From NCBI GenBank assembly GCA_008125075.1, contig VLTH01000002.1:1469351-1533350 (forward strand): 64,000 bases of DNA, in the 5' to 3' direction. Under the pieces are notes generated by a model. The model saw only the letters and a list, made by a program, of their open reading frames with translations, made no database searches and had not been told where the DNA came from. Shown in pieces: positions 17,995-28,900 of the stretch. Source of the DNA: Acetivibrio alkalicellulosi. Its GTDB lineage: Bacteria; Bacillota; Clostridia; Acetivibrionales; Acetivibrionaceae. Positions within the stretch are counted from its first letter, which is position 1; every line of letters begins with the position of its first letter. The translations under genes and the position numbers were made by a program.

Positions 17995-19728
17995 TCATAT
18001 TATGAGAACAGAATGTTTATCATTCATAAAGTCGTCTAATGATGTATATGGTAATTTAATATTTCGTTCAATAAGAGCTTTATGAAGTAGATAATTTAAA
18101 TCTTCTATTGTTTCAGTTAAGCAAATTTTTTTATTTAACTTTCTTAGATAATTTATTTCTTGCTCTAACATATCATAATCTATTGACGCTAAATCTGATA
18201 CATAATCAGTTAGTTTTTCGTTTATTTTCTTAAAATAGTCAAGCTTGTAATCAAATTCATTCTTGAGCTGATTTGAAAATGCTACAATTTTTTTAACTAT
18301 TTCAGAATTATCTATATAATATAGCATTGATACAGACATTATTCCAGTTACAAGTGAACCAATAAAAGAAGGAAGTACATCAGAAATAATTGGTAACTTA
18401 ACAGGATTCATTTTTGATATTGCCTCTTGAACTAAACTGCCACAAATAACAGATACACAAGTTGCAATAATTTTAGATACTGCTTTTAACATTTCACCAA
18501 AAGGTAAGTTATCTGGATTAAATACCAATATTTTTATAGCTTCAACTATTGTAGCCCAAGATTCACGTAATACTCTAGCAACAAATTTTACAGTAGTAAA
18601 AAATATATTAATAACTGTAGATGAAATAGATGCTAATATCCCAGCTAAAGCTCCATTTTTAAATTGTTCTATTAATTCCTTGTATTTTAAAGATACATTA
18701 TCAAATGCTTTCTTTATAACACCAATAATTTTATTAAAAAACAATGATAACTCAAATTTTTCTTTCATTTCAGAAACTATTTTAGGAAAATCTTCTTTAA
18801 TAGAAAACCATACCTCTGTTAATAATAATCCTAGGCATTGGCGAAATCCCATTTTATAACCTTTTTCAAGACTTGCTTTTACCGTTTGTTTCAAAAAGCT
18901 TTGGCTAGTATAGTATGTTCTTGCTATTTCTTTTTCATAGGAATTCCTTGCTTCTATATCCTTTTCTTTCAGTTCTTTTGAATCAATAGATTCTAATTTT
19001 TCAAGTTTGTTAAATTCTTTTTGTTCTTTACTAGTTAAATATTCTTTTTGATTTAACTCATTAATTCTATCCTTTCTAGTTTCATTTTCGTCATTTAACT
19101 TTTTCAAGAAATCATCAGAAGACTTTGCCTTTTTAGATCTGTTAATACTTCTATCTGTAGCATTCAAGTTAGTACTTCTATTAGCTAAATCGACCCCTGA
19201 TAATCCTGCCAAAACTCTACCAGGATCATTGTGAATTTCTTTTGCAGAAATTGTGTGATCTAAATCATATCTATCATTTGTCGCAATAGTCTTTCCAGTA
19301 TATGCATCTGTCAAATTTCCAACTCTCTTTTTTATACTATTCTCTTTATTAGTATTAATATAATTTTTATGTTTATGATAAGAATCAGAGTTATATTCAC
19401 CTCTATTTTCATATTTTATTTGATTATTTATATTCGCATAACCCTTTACGCTATTATCTCTAACAGTATTAATCGTATCAACATCACCACCACGCCTATC
19501 TTGTATTAATAAAATATCAAGACCAAATGAAGTGATTATACTCCTAACTATTACTTTTTCATATTCTTTAAAAATATTTTTTAATACTGACGAATCATTG
19601 CTTAGCTTTTCATCTATTATAACAATGTCTTCATTATCTATGTCTTTAACAAAATTTAGTATATTAGATTTGTTTTTTTCTTTTTCATTGTCTATTTTAG
19701 ATTCATTATTACTAGTATTCACACCCAT
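17995..19728 (-). CDS. HNH-like nuclease domain fused to membrane helices (cassette gene 1)
   Basis: About 577 residues from ATG 19728; the open frame reaches TTG 19830 but lacks a Shine-Dalgarno there. After a variable N-terminus (~1-150) comes an HNH-like block: YDLDHTISAKEI, then DLANRSTNLNATDRSINRSK, with Asp-His and Asn residues in HNH spacing. A Lys/Glu-rich coiled coil follows. The last ~280 residues hold at least three hydrophobic segments (LAGILASISSTVINIFFTTV, AVSKIIATCVSVICGSLV, IGSLVTGIMSVSMLYYI). A membrane-anchored DNA nuclease suggests attack on incoming DNA, but no described system with this gene set comes to mind. Nuclease assignment rests on motif shape only. Confidence 0.55.
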   Translation of the reverse strand: MGVNTSNNESKIDNEKEKNKSNILNFVKDIDNEDIVIIDEKLSNDSSVLKNIFKEYEKVIVRSIITSFGLDILLIQDRRGGDVDTINTVRDNSVKGYANINNQIKYENRGEYNSDSYHKHKNYINTNKENSIKKRVGNLTDAYTGKTIATNDRYDLDHTISAKEIHNDPGRVLAGLSGVDLANRSTNLNATDRSINRSKKAKSSDDFLKKLNDENETRKDRINELNQKEYLTSKEQKEFNKLEKLESIDSKELKEKDIEARNSYEKEIARTYYTSQSFLKQTVKASLEKGYKMGFRQCLGLLLTEVWFSIKEDFPKIVSEMKEKFELSLFFNKIIGVIKKAFDNVSLKYKELIEQFKNGALAGILASISSTVINIFFTTVKFVARVLRESWATIVEAIKILVFNPDNLPFGEMLKAVSKIIATCVSVICGSLVQEAISKMNPVKLPIISDVLPSFIGSLVTGIMSVSMLYYIDNSEIVKKIVAFSNQLKNEFDYKLDYFKKINEKLTDYVSDLASIDYDMLEQEINYLRKLNKKICLTETIEDLNYLLHKALIERNIKLPYTSLDDFMNDKHSVLII

Positions 19729-19830
19729 ACATCCTTTCAAGTTAATATGAAAATGTGCATTATTAAATATATTCAAATAGTTTTTAATCTTTTGTGAATT
19801 TCCCAGATAAATTAATTTACTAAAAATCAA

Positions 19831-20238
19831 TGAAAGCTACAAGTAATGACAAGTCAAGCCTTGAATGAACATATTTTTCATATTTTAATAAACTTTTCTT
19901 ACTTATTAAGATTTCGACATGGAAATAAAAACTCCTTCTTAAGTAGTTATATTTTTTATAATAAATTTCACTTCAAACTTAAATGTTTCAATTAATCACT
20001 TTTATTAACAGTGTTAGTACTAAAAAAATGTATCTTACTAAAATATTCTTTCTAATTGCCTTTGCAATAGCGTATTATAATAAAGGTGGCTCTGCATTTC
20101 CAACTTGAATGTATTGGTTAGTTCTTCTCTAAACTTTCTTTTGAGTTAATTTTGATTATCTCTTCTCTTACCATTTTTTACTCCTTTAATTATTATAATA
20201 CTGTATTAATTTTAAATGAAATGTCTTTCTTTAATTTA
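19831..20238. other. Gene-free stretch between the cassette and the restriction operon
   Basis: No gene is supported. On the minus strand, 20173-20050 contains short in-frame pieces (MVREEIIKINSKESLEKN, then TFKLEMQSHLYYNTLLQRQL in another frame) that look like a decayed small gene. The promoter of the HNH/TerB cassette should lie in 19729-19950. Confidence 0.35.
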
Positions 20239-23200
20239 CTATATATGTGTATTATTATTTGCATTTTTTACAGTTGCTTTAAAGTGATCATAGTCTCTTG
20301 CCCAATCACAAATTATATCATTTTTTGTGTTTACAGCAGCAAAGTGCTTTTTAGCACAATTTATTTTGATTTCTTCTACTTCTGTCATATCTTTCTTTTC
20401 CTTATCACATTTAGTCTCTATAATAAAAAATATTTTGGCTTTCTCTTCACTGACTTTGTAAATAATAGCCCAGTCTGGTGAGTATCCTCCTAAAGGAGTA
20501 TCTATTACAAACTTACCCTTCTTTATTTTAGTAAATAACAGTACATTTTCATCATTGTCCAATTCTTTTGCAAATTCATATTCGCCATCACTTCCTACAG
20601 AAACATATCTGTATAATGATTTTTTACTTTTTTCTTTTGCTTCAAATACTCTTGACCCTATTTTTGTAGTATCAATAGTTCCTAGATCAAATAATTCTTT
20701 ATATTCAAAAATATAGTCATTTATTATACTGTATTCTATCCTCTTTGCCTCATGGACTGATAACTGTCGTTTTATAATTTTTAATACTTCATCTAAATAA
20801 GTTTGTCTTTGAAGAAGATCACTATCTTTCATAAGAGACAATATTTTAATGATAGATTGTCTTGGAAGCCTGGTGTGTTGCATAATATAGTTTATAATTT
20901 CAATGGCAGACTTTGTTATCTCTATTCTCTCATCTACTTCATACCTACTAATCGTTTCATTTTCTAATTTTGCACCTTTTTTTCTATCCATTTTCATTTT
21001 AGCTTCTTTTGCAACTATATACTCACTTCCTCTAGCTATTCTAGAATTAATTTCTATAGCACAATCTTTAATAAATCTTTCTTCATCAATATTGACCTTA
21101 TATAAAGTTCGTTTTTGAAGTCGTTCCCTTAATTCTTCAAATAGTTTGCTAAAATATGAGTCGCTGATAAACTTAGAAAACTCATTCTTTTTTGTCTTGT
21201 CTCCATTTATAAATTCAATTCTTTTACTTTCTTTTTCTTTCATTCTTTCAACAATCTTTTCTTTTATTAATTCTCCATACTTTGATAGTGTAGGATCTGT
21301 AAATACAACTTTATCAAGTTCTGCAATATTATTTGTTATTAGTTTGTTTTTATTTTTATCAATTATTTTATTATCAACAAGCTCTTTTATAAGCTTTTCA
21401 ACAAAATATGGACTTACTTCTTCATTTGTAAATTTTTCAATAATATTTTTTATTTTTAATGCATCGTCTGTTGAAAAAACTTCTTTATCAAAAGATGCAT
21501 CCTCATTATATTCATTTTGTAATGACTGGGCAAAAGTGTCATAATGCTCATTTGCAATTACCGTAAGAACATTTATTTCAGGTTCTTTTCTTCTTTCACC
21601 ATTAGTATCAACAGCAAGGCGTAATCCTCTTCCTATCTCCTGTTTTTTATATATTTCTGACTTTGTATTTCTAAGCATACATATTTGAAATACATTTGGA
21701 TTATCCCAGCCTTCTCTTAGTGCCGAATGTGCAAATATAAAAGACAGTGGTTCATTTAAAGATACCAATTCATCTTTCTTATCTAATATAAGCTGAATTC
21801 CCCTTTCAACTTCTTCAGGAGTTTTTCTTATTTGACTGTCATCATTATTATAATTCCATTTTGAAGTGTTTACTTCCACTATGTTTTTATTTTTATCAAC
21901 AGCAAAATATCCTTCATGTATTTTTCCTTCATCTTTTAATGAAGGCATCATATTTAAAAGCTCATTTAATTCTAAATTTCCAGGTGATATTATATTTTTA
22001 TACTCTTCTTCAAATATTCTTGCATATTCACCTTTAGTATCTGCTCTTTCATAGTCCCTATATTTTTTTACTTCATCAATAAAGAAAAGGCTTAAAACTT
22101 TAACATTATATCCTGCTTTTAATAAATCATATTGTTTCTCTAAATGCTTTTTTATAGTGATCTTTATTTGAGTTCTTATATAGTCTAGTTCTAATTTATT
22201 AAAATTGTCTTCACCCGGAAAAAACACCCCTATTCCACTAATTTCAAGACCGCAAATCTCAAGCCCATCTTTTTTATGAGGCTCTTTTACCACATATGAA
22301 TCTTTATATTGCTTAAGTCCTCCAGAAAGTTCAAAAAGGCTACTTCCCTTCTTAACATCAACATCTGTGACCTTTACTCCACTGTCTGTATTTCGTAAGA
22401 TTTCTATTTTAGCAGTAAAATCACTGTTAAACTTTATATATCTAACATAAGGAAAATCTTTGCAGTTTTCCACTTCACTATATACTGTACACACCTCTAT
22501 TTTTTTAACAAGTCCTTGTTCGTAGGCATCAAAAGAGTCTAGTTTGTAAATGGGATTGTAAAGCTTTTTATGAGTAGCAGAGTACCTAAGACACAAGGCT
22601 GGATTTAATTCCAATAAAGCCTTCATAGAACTCGATATTTTTTTCTCATTTCCCTCTATTCTTTGAGGCTCATCTATTATAACAATAGGGTTCATTTTAG
22701 ATAATAGTTTCCAGTAAATTTTACCCCTTTCATCCTCTTGTTGAATCTTAGTCTTTCCACTATTAAAAGATTGTATATTCATAATTGCAATTTGCAGCTT
22801 ATTTGAAGTTATAAACTCCTCAAGTCGTGTTATTTTTTTTGAATCATATACAAAACTATGCTGGCTAATATCTATGCCATTGTATAATGTAGCAAAATGC
22901 CCTGAAAGCATCTGAATACTTTTTTCAATACCTTTTCTAATTGGAATTGTAGGTACAACAATAATATATTTACAAAATCCATAGTTTAAATATAGCTCAA
23001 TAATACTTCTTAAATATGCATATGTTTTACCTGTTCCTGTCTCCATTTCAACTGTAAAATGCATACCTTCAAATTTTCCCGTACAAAAGCCCAAATGCCT
23101 TGACTGAACTTCTTTTAAGTTATTTACTATCTCTGTTTCAACTAAAGATATTTTGTTTGCAAAACCATACTCAGTTTCTTTAAGACCAAACTGATATCCT

Positions 23201-23322
23201 CCAAATTCTAATGATGAGCTTCCCATATTTTTAGGTTGTCCTAAGAAAAGGTCTTTAACTGCATTTATTGATTCTATCTGGTGTTTTTGGTCGCTTTGAA
23301 AATGAAATTTAACTTTTGACAC
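20239..23322 (-). CDS. res: Type III restriction enzyme Res subunit (helicase-endonuclease)
   Basis: 1027 residues, a normal length for Res. Superfamily 2 helicase motifs are clear: TGTGKT at 95-100, DEPQ at 217-220, and a late GWDNPNVFQ ... EIGRGLRL pair (motifs V-VI). The C-terminus has a PD-(D/E)XK-type site, SPDWAII ... FFIIETKCD. Res pairs with Mod: two unmethylated head-to-head sites trigger ATP-driven DNA scanning and cleavage. GTG 23322 follows GGGGAGG at a nine-base spacing. It lies 15 bases after mod and ends the operon. No damage seen. Confidence 0.92.
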   Translation of the reverse strand: MSKVKFHFQSDQKHQIESINAVKDLFLGQPKNMGSSSLEFGGYQFGLKETEYGFANKISLVETEIVNNLKEVQSRHLGFCTGKFEGMHFTVEMETGTGKTYAYLRSIIELYLNYGFCKYIIVVPTIPIRKGIEKSIQMLSGHFATLYNGIDISQHSFVYDSKKITRLEEFITSNKLQIAIMNIQSFNSGKTKIQQEDERGKIYWKLLSKMNPIVIIDEPQRIEGNEKKISSSMKALLELNPALCLRYSATHKKLYNPIYKLDSFDAYEQGLVKKIEVCTVYSEVENCKDFPYVRYIKFNSDFTAKIEILRNTDSGVKVTDVDVKKGSSLFELSGGLKQYKDSYVVKEPHKKDGLEICGLEISGIGVFFPGEDNFNKLELDYIRTQIKITIKKHLEKQYDLLKAGYNVKVLSLFFIDEVKKYRDYERADTKGEYARIFEEEYKNIISPGNLELNELLNMMPSLKDEGKIHEGYFAVDKNKNIVEVNTSKWNYNNDDSQIRKTPEEVERGIQLILDKKDELVSLNEPLSFIFAHSALREGWDNPNVFQICMLRNTKSEIYKKQEIGRGLRLAVDTNGERRKEPEINVLTVIANEHYDTFAQSLQNEYNEDASFDKEVFSTDDALKIKNIIEKFTNEEVSPYFVEKLIKELVDNKIIDKNKNKLITNNIAELDKVVFTDPTLSKYGELIKEKIVERMKEKESKRIEFINGDKTKKNEFSKFISDSYFSKLFEELRERLQKRTLYKVNIDEERFIKDCAIEINSRIARGSEYIVAKEAKMKMDRKKGAKLENETISRYEVDERIEITKSAIEIINYIMQHTRLPRQSIIKILSLMKDSDLLQRQTYLDEVLKIIKRQLSVHEAKRIEYSIINDYIFEYKELFDLGTIDTTKIGSRVFEAKEKSKKSLYRYVSVGSDGEYEFAKELDNDENVLLFTKIKKGKFVIDTPLGGYSPDWAIIYKVSEEKAKIFFIIETKCDKEKKDMTEVEEIKINCAKKHFAAVNTKNDIICDWARDYDHFKATVKNANNNTHI

Positions 23323-23337
23323 AATTAATGACCTCCC

Positions 23338-25248
23338 CTATATAAATTCTACAACATGAGTAAGTTCATGCTTTTTAATATGTTTTACTCTTTTTAATTG
23401 AACATCAAGCCTTTTTATTGTATTTATTTTAAACGAGATATTTCCACCAAATGAGCTATCTCTAAATATTACTTTGACAGGCTCTAATTCTGCAATTTTA
23501 TCTATCATCTGTTCATCTATTGTATCTTCAAGGCAAACAATAATACTTCCTTGCAATACATATGTCCTATCGCCAATTGTATCAAGCTTTTCTATATTGG
23601 CTGTAAGAGGTATATTGTGATGCCTTAAAAGTATTTCATATACAATATCAATGTCACTAGCACCATCTACAAAATCATTTTCAAGATTTTTAACTTCATA
23701 CATGGCAACTTGTTTTTCATTTACAGCTTTCTTTGTTTTAATTTCGCTTTTATTCCACATAATATTGGTATCATCTAATCGGAATACTTTAAACCCTATG
23801 TCAAGGTTTTCTATACCTTCCTTGTCTTTATTTTCTTCTTTAATTTTTTCCCCAGCTCTACGTATACGCTCTTTTCCTATTTCGCATATATTTTTATACC
23901 CTGCTTTGTAAGCCTCGTCATCTTCTGATGTTATTTCTGGAATTTGAACCATAATAAAAGTACGTGAAGAATCTTCCTCTATATTTAGTTCCATCACTGC
24001 ATGAGCTGTACTCGCTGAACCTGAAAAGAAGTCTAATATAATGTCATTTTCTTTATAAGGTAAAAGGTTAATTAAGTATTTAATTAATTTAGTAGGTTTA
24101 GGTTGACTAAAAATTTTATCATGCCTAACACACTGTGCTAAATCTTTAGTTCCATCACTATTAAAACCTACATCCTCTCCCCTCATAAATGTGTCTGGAG
24201 GTTGACCTATTTGAACTTGATTTAAATATCTTTTAGCTCTCGGCTCTTTACCATTAAAATCCAATTCATTGTTGTCTTCCATATATCTTAATGTTTCTTG
24301 TGAATATCTTGGATAAGAACCTTGAGGTGCTTCCCAAGTGAATCCATTTTTAAAAGTAAACTTATATGGCTTAGCATAATTCCTAGCATAAATGGGATCT
24401 AGTTTGTAAAATCCCTTTCCATCATTGTCATTTAATTTATAATTATCAGATTTGTCAACCTTAGCTCTTATAAAATTATCTTTATTTTCAGAATAAAAAC
24501 TTTTGCTTTTTGCATATACTAATATAAAATCTGAGTTACGATTAAAATCTTTACTTGAATTTCTAACTGTATGCATAGACCTTCGAATTAATGTTGCAAA
24601 AAAATTATCTTCTCCAAATATTTCATCACATATTGCTCTCAAATTACTTACTTCATTATCATCTATACTTATAAATATTACTCCATCGTCACTTAATAAA
24701 TTCTTTGCTAGCATCAATCTTGGGTACATCATGTTAAGCCAGTTTGAATGATATCTCCCATTGCTTTTTTCATTTTTCACAAGTCTTTCTCCATCTTCTG
24801 TCCTATCACCTTCTGCAATTTCATTTTCCTTTTGACCCATAGAAAAATCATCTTTAAAAATGAAATCATTTCCTGTATTATATGGAGGGTCTATATATAT
24901 CATTTTTATTTTTCCATAGTAGCACTGTTGTAAAAGCTTTAATACTTCTAAATTGTCACCTTCAATATAAATATTTTGTGTGGTGTCTGGATTTTTACTT
25001 TCTTCCTCAACAAACTTTAATGTTCTACCACCTATTCCACCTAAAGCCTTTGATTTAGCTAAAGTTTTCCCAGGCCAAGTTAGCTCATATTTTTCCTTTC
25101 CAACTTCTACAAAGTCCCCAAGCATTAGTTTTAACTGATCAAAATCTACTTCTCCATCTTTTATAACCTGCGGAAATAGTTCCTTTATTTTTTGCAAGTT
25201 TTCATTAATACCATTTGAAATTTCAGCTTCAATTTTTTTAATTTCCAT
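23338..25248 (-). CDS. mod: Type III DNA-methyltransferase Mod subunit
   Basis: 636 residues. The methylase motif DPPYN is at 120-124 and the AdoMet-binding motif DFFSGS at 406-411. The order catalytic-motif first, AdoMet-motif later marks a beta-class N6-adenine methyltransferase, as in type III Mod. The region between (about 200-380) is the likely target-recognition part. Mod recognises the site and methylates one strand, and it is required by Res. ATG 25248 follows GGGGGATGG. No simple-sequence repeat is visible that would make the gene phase-variable. Confidence 0.92.
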   Translation of the reverse strand: MEIKKIEAEISNGINENLQKIKELFPQVIKDGEVDFDQLKLMLGDFVEVGKEKYELTWPGKTLAKSKALGGIGGRTLKFVEEESKNPDTTQNIYIEGDNLEVLKLLQQCYYGKIKMIYIDPPYNTGNDFIFKDDFSMGQKENEIAEGDRTEDGERLVKNEKSNGRYHSNWLNMMYPRLMLAKNLLSDDGVIFISIDDNEVSNLRAICDEIFGEDNFFATLIRRSMHTVRNSSKDFNRNSDFILVYAKSKSFYSENKDNFIRAKVDKSDNYKLNDNDGKGFYKLDPIYARNYAKPYKFTFKNGFTWEAPQGSYPRYSQETLRYMEDNNELDFNGKEPRAKRYLNQVQIGQPPDTFMRGEDVGFNSDGTKDLAQCVRHDKIFSQPKPTKLIKYLINLLPYKENDIILDFFSGSASTAHAVMELNIEEDSSRTFIMVQIPEITSEDDEAYKAGYKNICEIGKERIRRAGEKIKEENKDKEGIENLDIGFKVFRLDDTNIMWNKSEIKTKKAVNEKQVAMYEVKNLENDFVDGASDIDIVYEILLRHHNIPLTANIEKLDTIGDRTYVLQGSIIVCLEDTIDEQMIDKIAELEPVKVIFRDSSFGGNISFKINTIKRLDVQLKRVKHIKKHELTHVVEFI

Positions 25249-25260
25249 TTACCCATCCCC

Positions 25261-25986
25261 CTAATATTCATCTATCATCATAATATTTTCATATGTTTTT
25301 TTCTTTTCATTAGATAGCTCTATTTTATCTTTCATACATAAAGTCTTTGGCATTTTAGCCACTATACTTTCATATAATTCAATAAGGCTTAAGACCTTTT
25401 TAATTTTATCAAAATTATAATAAAACTTCATCTCAATTATTTTCTCATAATCGCTTATACTTGAATGTTTAAAAATTAACATAAGTTTTAAAAAAATCTC
25501 ATAATAAAGTCCACGTATATCTTTATTTAAAAGCTCTTGAAAGCTTAAATACTTTGAAAGCTTCCCTTTTAAATCAGAAGATATTATATCATTTAATACC
25601 TCCGTATTTATATGCTTTTCAATAACTATTTCGTCAGTATTTTGCTTACTAAGTCTTTTTAATGCTAAAGAATAAAAAAAGTTTTGGTAATTGTCTATTA
25701 CATAAAAAACAACAGGTTCTTTAAATACCATATGAAGTTCACTAGTTATAGGCAAAAAAGATTCTGCCTCTTTTACTTCAAACTTTAAAAATTGAATTGT
25801 GCTATAATTATAATCTTCACTTCTATAACTTAAAAAATCTCCACCTCTTATATTTAAATACATTTGAACACTTTTTACATCTTCTCTAATTTTTGTTCTC
25901 ACTTTTGGAGATATTTTTAAGTTTTCTAAAAACGCCTTTTTGTGAACCTTATAATTACATTTATACTGGTCTGGAAAATCAAACAA
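25261..25986 (-). CDS. DUF4391-like protein of the helicase/R-M operon
   Basis: About 241 residues if started at TTG 25986 (MFDFPDQYKCN), which has AGGGG seven bases upstream; a TTG at 26004 would overlap the helicase stop. The sequence matches the DUF4391 pattern: an N-terminal NRGDSLFDFP-like start, a middle with HMVFKEPVVFYVIDN, and a helical C-terminus. DUF4391 genes recur beside SNF2-type helicases and type III Mod/Res in bacterial genomes, so it is probably an accessory of this system. Its biochemical role is unknown. Confidence 0.65.
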   Translation of the reverse strand: MFDFPDQYKCNYKVHKKAFLENLKISPKVRTKIREDVKSVQMYLNIRGGDFLSYRSEDYNYSTIQFLKFEVKEAESFLPITSELHMVFKEPVVFYVIDNYQNFFYSLALKRLSKQNTDEIVIEKHINTEVLNDIISSDLKGKLSKYLSFQELLNKDIRGLYYEIFLKLMLIFKHSSISDYEKIIEMKFYYNFDKIKKVLSLIELYESIVAKMPKTLCMKDKIELSNEKKKTYENIMMIDEY

Positions 25987-25990
25987 ACTA

Positions 25991-28900
25991 TCACCCCTGT
26001 TCAATTATTAAAAATGATATTAGTTCGTAATCATCAGAGCTTCTTTCAAAAAACATATTATCAAGACCTCCAAAGTCAAAAATACTTCCAGCATTTATAT
26101 TTTCCTCTTCTCCAGTTATACTTGCAATAGCTTTATTTATTAGTTCTGAATAAAAGGACATGTCATTTGCTTCATTAGTTTTTTTGTTGAAGTTTTCAAA
26201 CAATTCCTTATCCACATTATTTTTACCATAACATAAAGCTCTCATTATTTTTAGTATTTCTCTTGCTTGTCTATTTTCATAATATATTTCGCCATCCTCC
26301 TTAACATATACTATAAAATATGGATAAAGAGGACTTTCCTTTTTTATTTTTTCATTTTTATTATCAGTAATATTTTTAAAGCAAAAAACAGCACCTTTCA
26401 TATCTCCTCTAGTGATTGAGTAAATACCTTTTGGCACCTTCTTTATATTTGGATTTTCTTTTAGATATACTGCCAAGTCAAATATATAGTCATTCATATT
26501 AAGGTCTGTTAGAGAAATAGAATCACTTACATCATCAATATCTACCACTTCATTTTGAAGCTTCTCTAAATGTTTTTTTCTAAAATTAAAATCATTTAAT
26601 TCAGGAGATAATAAATCTTCATCCCCCGATGATGCAAGATTTGATGTTACCATTTTACCTTTAACTCTAGCTTCTAAGTTTAAGTAGTCATTTAATTTTA
26701 AATCAGGAAAAAAGTTTACCATTGCTATTTGATTATTTTTACTTCCTATCCTGTCTATACGTCCAAATCTTTGAATTAGTACAACTGGATTCCATTGGAT
26801 ATCATAATTTATAACACAATCACAATCCTGCAAATTTTGCCCCTCTGATATACAGTCGGTAGCAAATACTATATCTATCTGTTCACTGTCAGGGAGTGTC
26901 TTTTTTAGCTTTGATTGTGGAGAGAATCTTCCTAATACCTTGTTAAACTCTGATCTAATATTTTTCAAAGTTGTCTTTGGCTTTTCCGATCCAGTTATCA
27001 ATGAACTATGTATACTATATTTATCTAAAAGACACTTTGACAAATTTTCATATAAGTATTTTGCTGTATCTGCAAACGCACTAAAAATAAGGATTTTTTT
27101 ATTTCCACTATTATACGGAGTATTTTTAATCTTATCCTCAATAAAATCTTTTAAAATATAAAGCTTTTTATCCCTTTCATTTTCTAATACTTCATCTATT
27201 TGTTTTAGCATATTTTCAAGGATATCTTTATCATAAGCAAGATCATTTAAATAACGATTTTTATCAAAATGATCAAGTTTTATTTTGTGTTTGTATTCAA
27301 AATAAAGTTCTTCACTTTCCTCATCAAATTCCTCATCAAATTCAACTTCTATAGATTTTTCCAGTGAATTTATAATTCCATCAATTCTATGTATCATTCT
27401 TCTTATTGTCATACCAAAAGAATATATTGAGCTTTCCATCCTTTTAAAAAGATTGAATCTGTGCAAAATAAGACTATTTTTCTCCCTGTCTTCAAGGTAA
27501 AAAGTAGTTATTCCTCCTTTGGCATTTTGCTTAAATAAATCGCTATAGTAATCTTGATATTGAATTTTCAAGTATTTCATGGGTGAATAAGCACTCAAAA
27601 AAAGTCTTTCCACTTGAAGGCTTATTTCTTCAAATTTTAAAAGATTTTCTTTTTGATCTATAGCTGTTCTAAATGTTTTAGGTGGTAATTTTACTGGAAA
27701 TTTACCTATTTCATCAGTTCCATAATATGCAGTAATGTGCTTTCTACTCCTTGAAATACTTATCATTTCTAAAAGCTTATAAAACTCTGGAAGCAATCTA
27801 TTTAAAAGACTATTCTTTAATTTGTTTTCGTCATCGTTCCACTCATTTATTATTTTTTGGTTTTGAACTAGTGTATTACTTATACTTTTTATTCCTTCTT
27901 CTGAAAATATATCATCTCTGTCTAATGTTATTATACTAAGTTGATTTTTCAGGTCGTTTAAAGAGTTATTTACAGGTGTTGCTGATAAAAGTAATACTTT
28001 AGTCGTAACTCCTTTTAAAATAATATCATTTAAAAGCTTATCATATCTTGTAACTCTCTCATTTGTAGCATTTCTATTTCTAAAATTATGAGATTCATCA
28101 ATAACTAATAAGTCGTAATTGCCCCAGTTTATTCTTTCTAAATCAAGTCCTTCCTCAGTCCTTCCAAATTTTCTTGTAAGATCTGTATGGTTTACAATAT
28201 CAAATGCAAATCTATCTTTAAAAAATTCATTGTCTTCATAATTATTTCTAAAAGATGACCAGTTATCGTGAAGTTTTTTAGGGGTTAATACCATTACCTT
28301 ATGCTGTCTTAACTCAAAGTATTTTATTACTGCTAATGCTTCAAAAGTTTTACCTAGTCCAACACTATCTGCTATAATGCACCCATTATATTTTTCTATC
28401 TTATTTATTGCAGATAACACTGCATCTTTTTGAAATTTAAATAAACAATTCCATATTGTTGTATTTTTAAATCCTATCCTATCTTGTTCAAATTTATTTA
28501 CATCATCAAGGTTTTGTCCAAAAAGCTCATATAGTGTGTAAAAATAACAAAACTCTGGTGAATGATCCTTGTATATAAAATCTAAACTTTCTAAAAGCTG
28601 CTCTTTAAAATCTTCTGTATACTCTTTATTGTTCCACAAATAATCAAAACTTTTTTTGATTTTATTTAGGCTTTCAGAATCTTTTATTTCCACATTCATT
28701 CTTAAACCTTCAAATTCATCCGAATTTCTTTTATTTAACTCTAATGATGAATCTCCAAATATTGCATATATATCATCTGCATATAGAACGTTACTTTTTA
28801 CAGCTTGATTATTTTTGATTTTCTTTATATTTACATTGTTTTTTATAAAATCAGACATGCTTTTTGCCAAAGCCAAATGAGATAAAGTAGTTTTTTGAGC

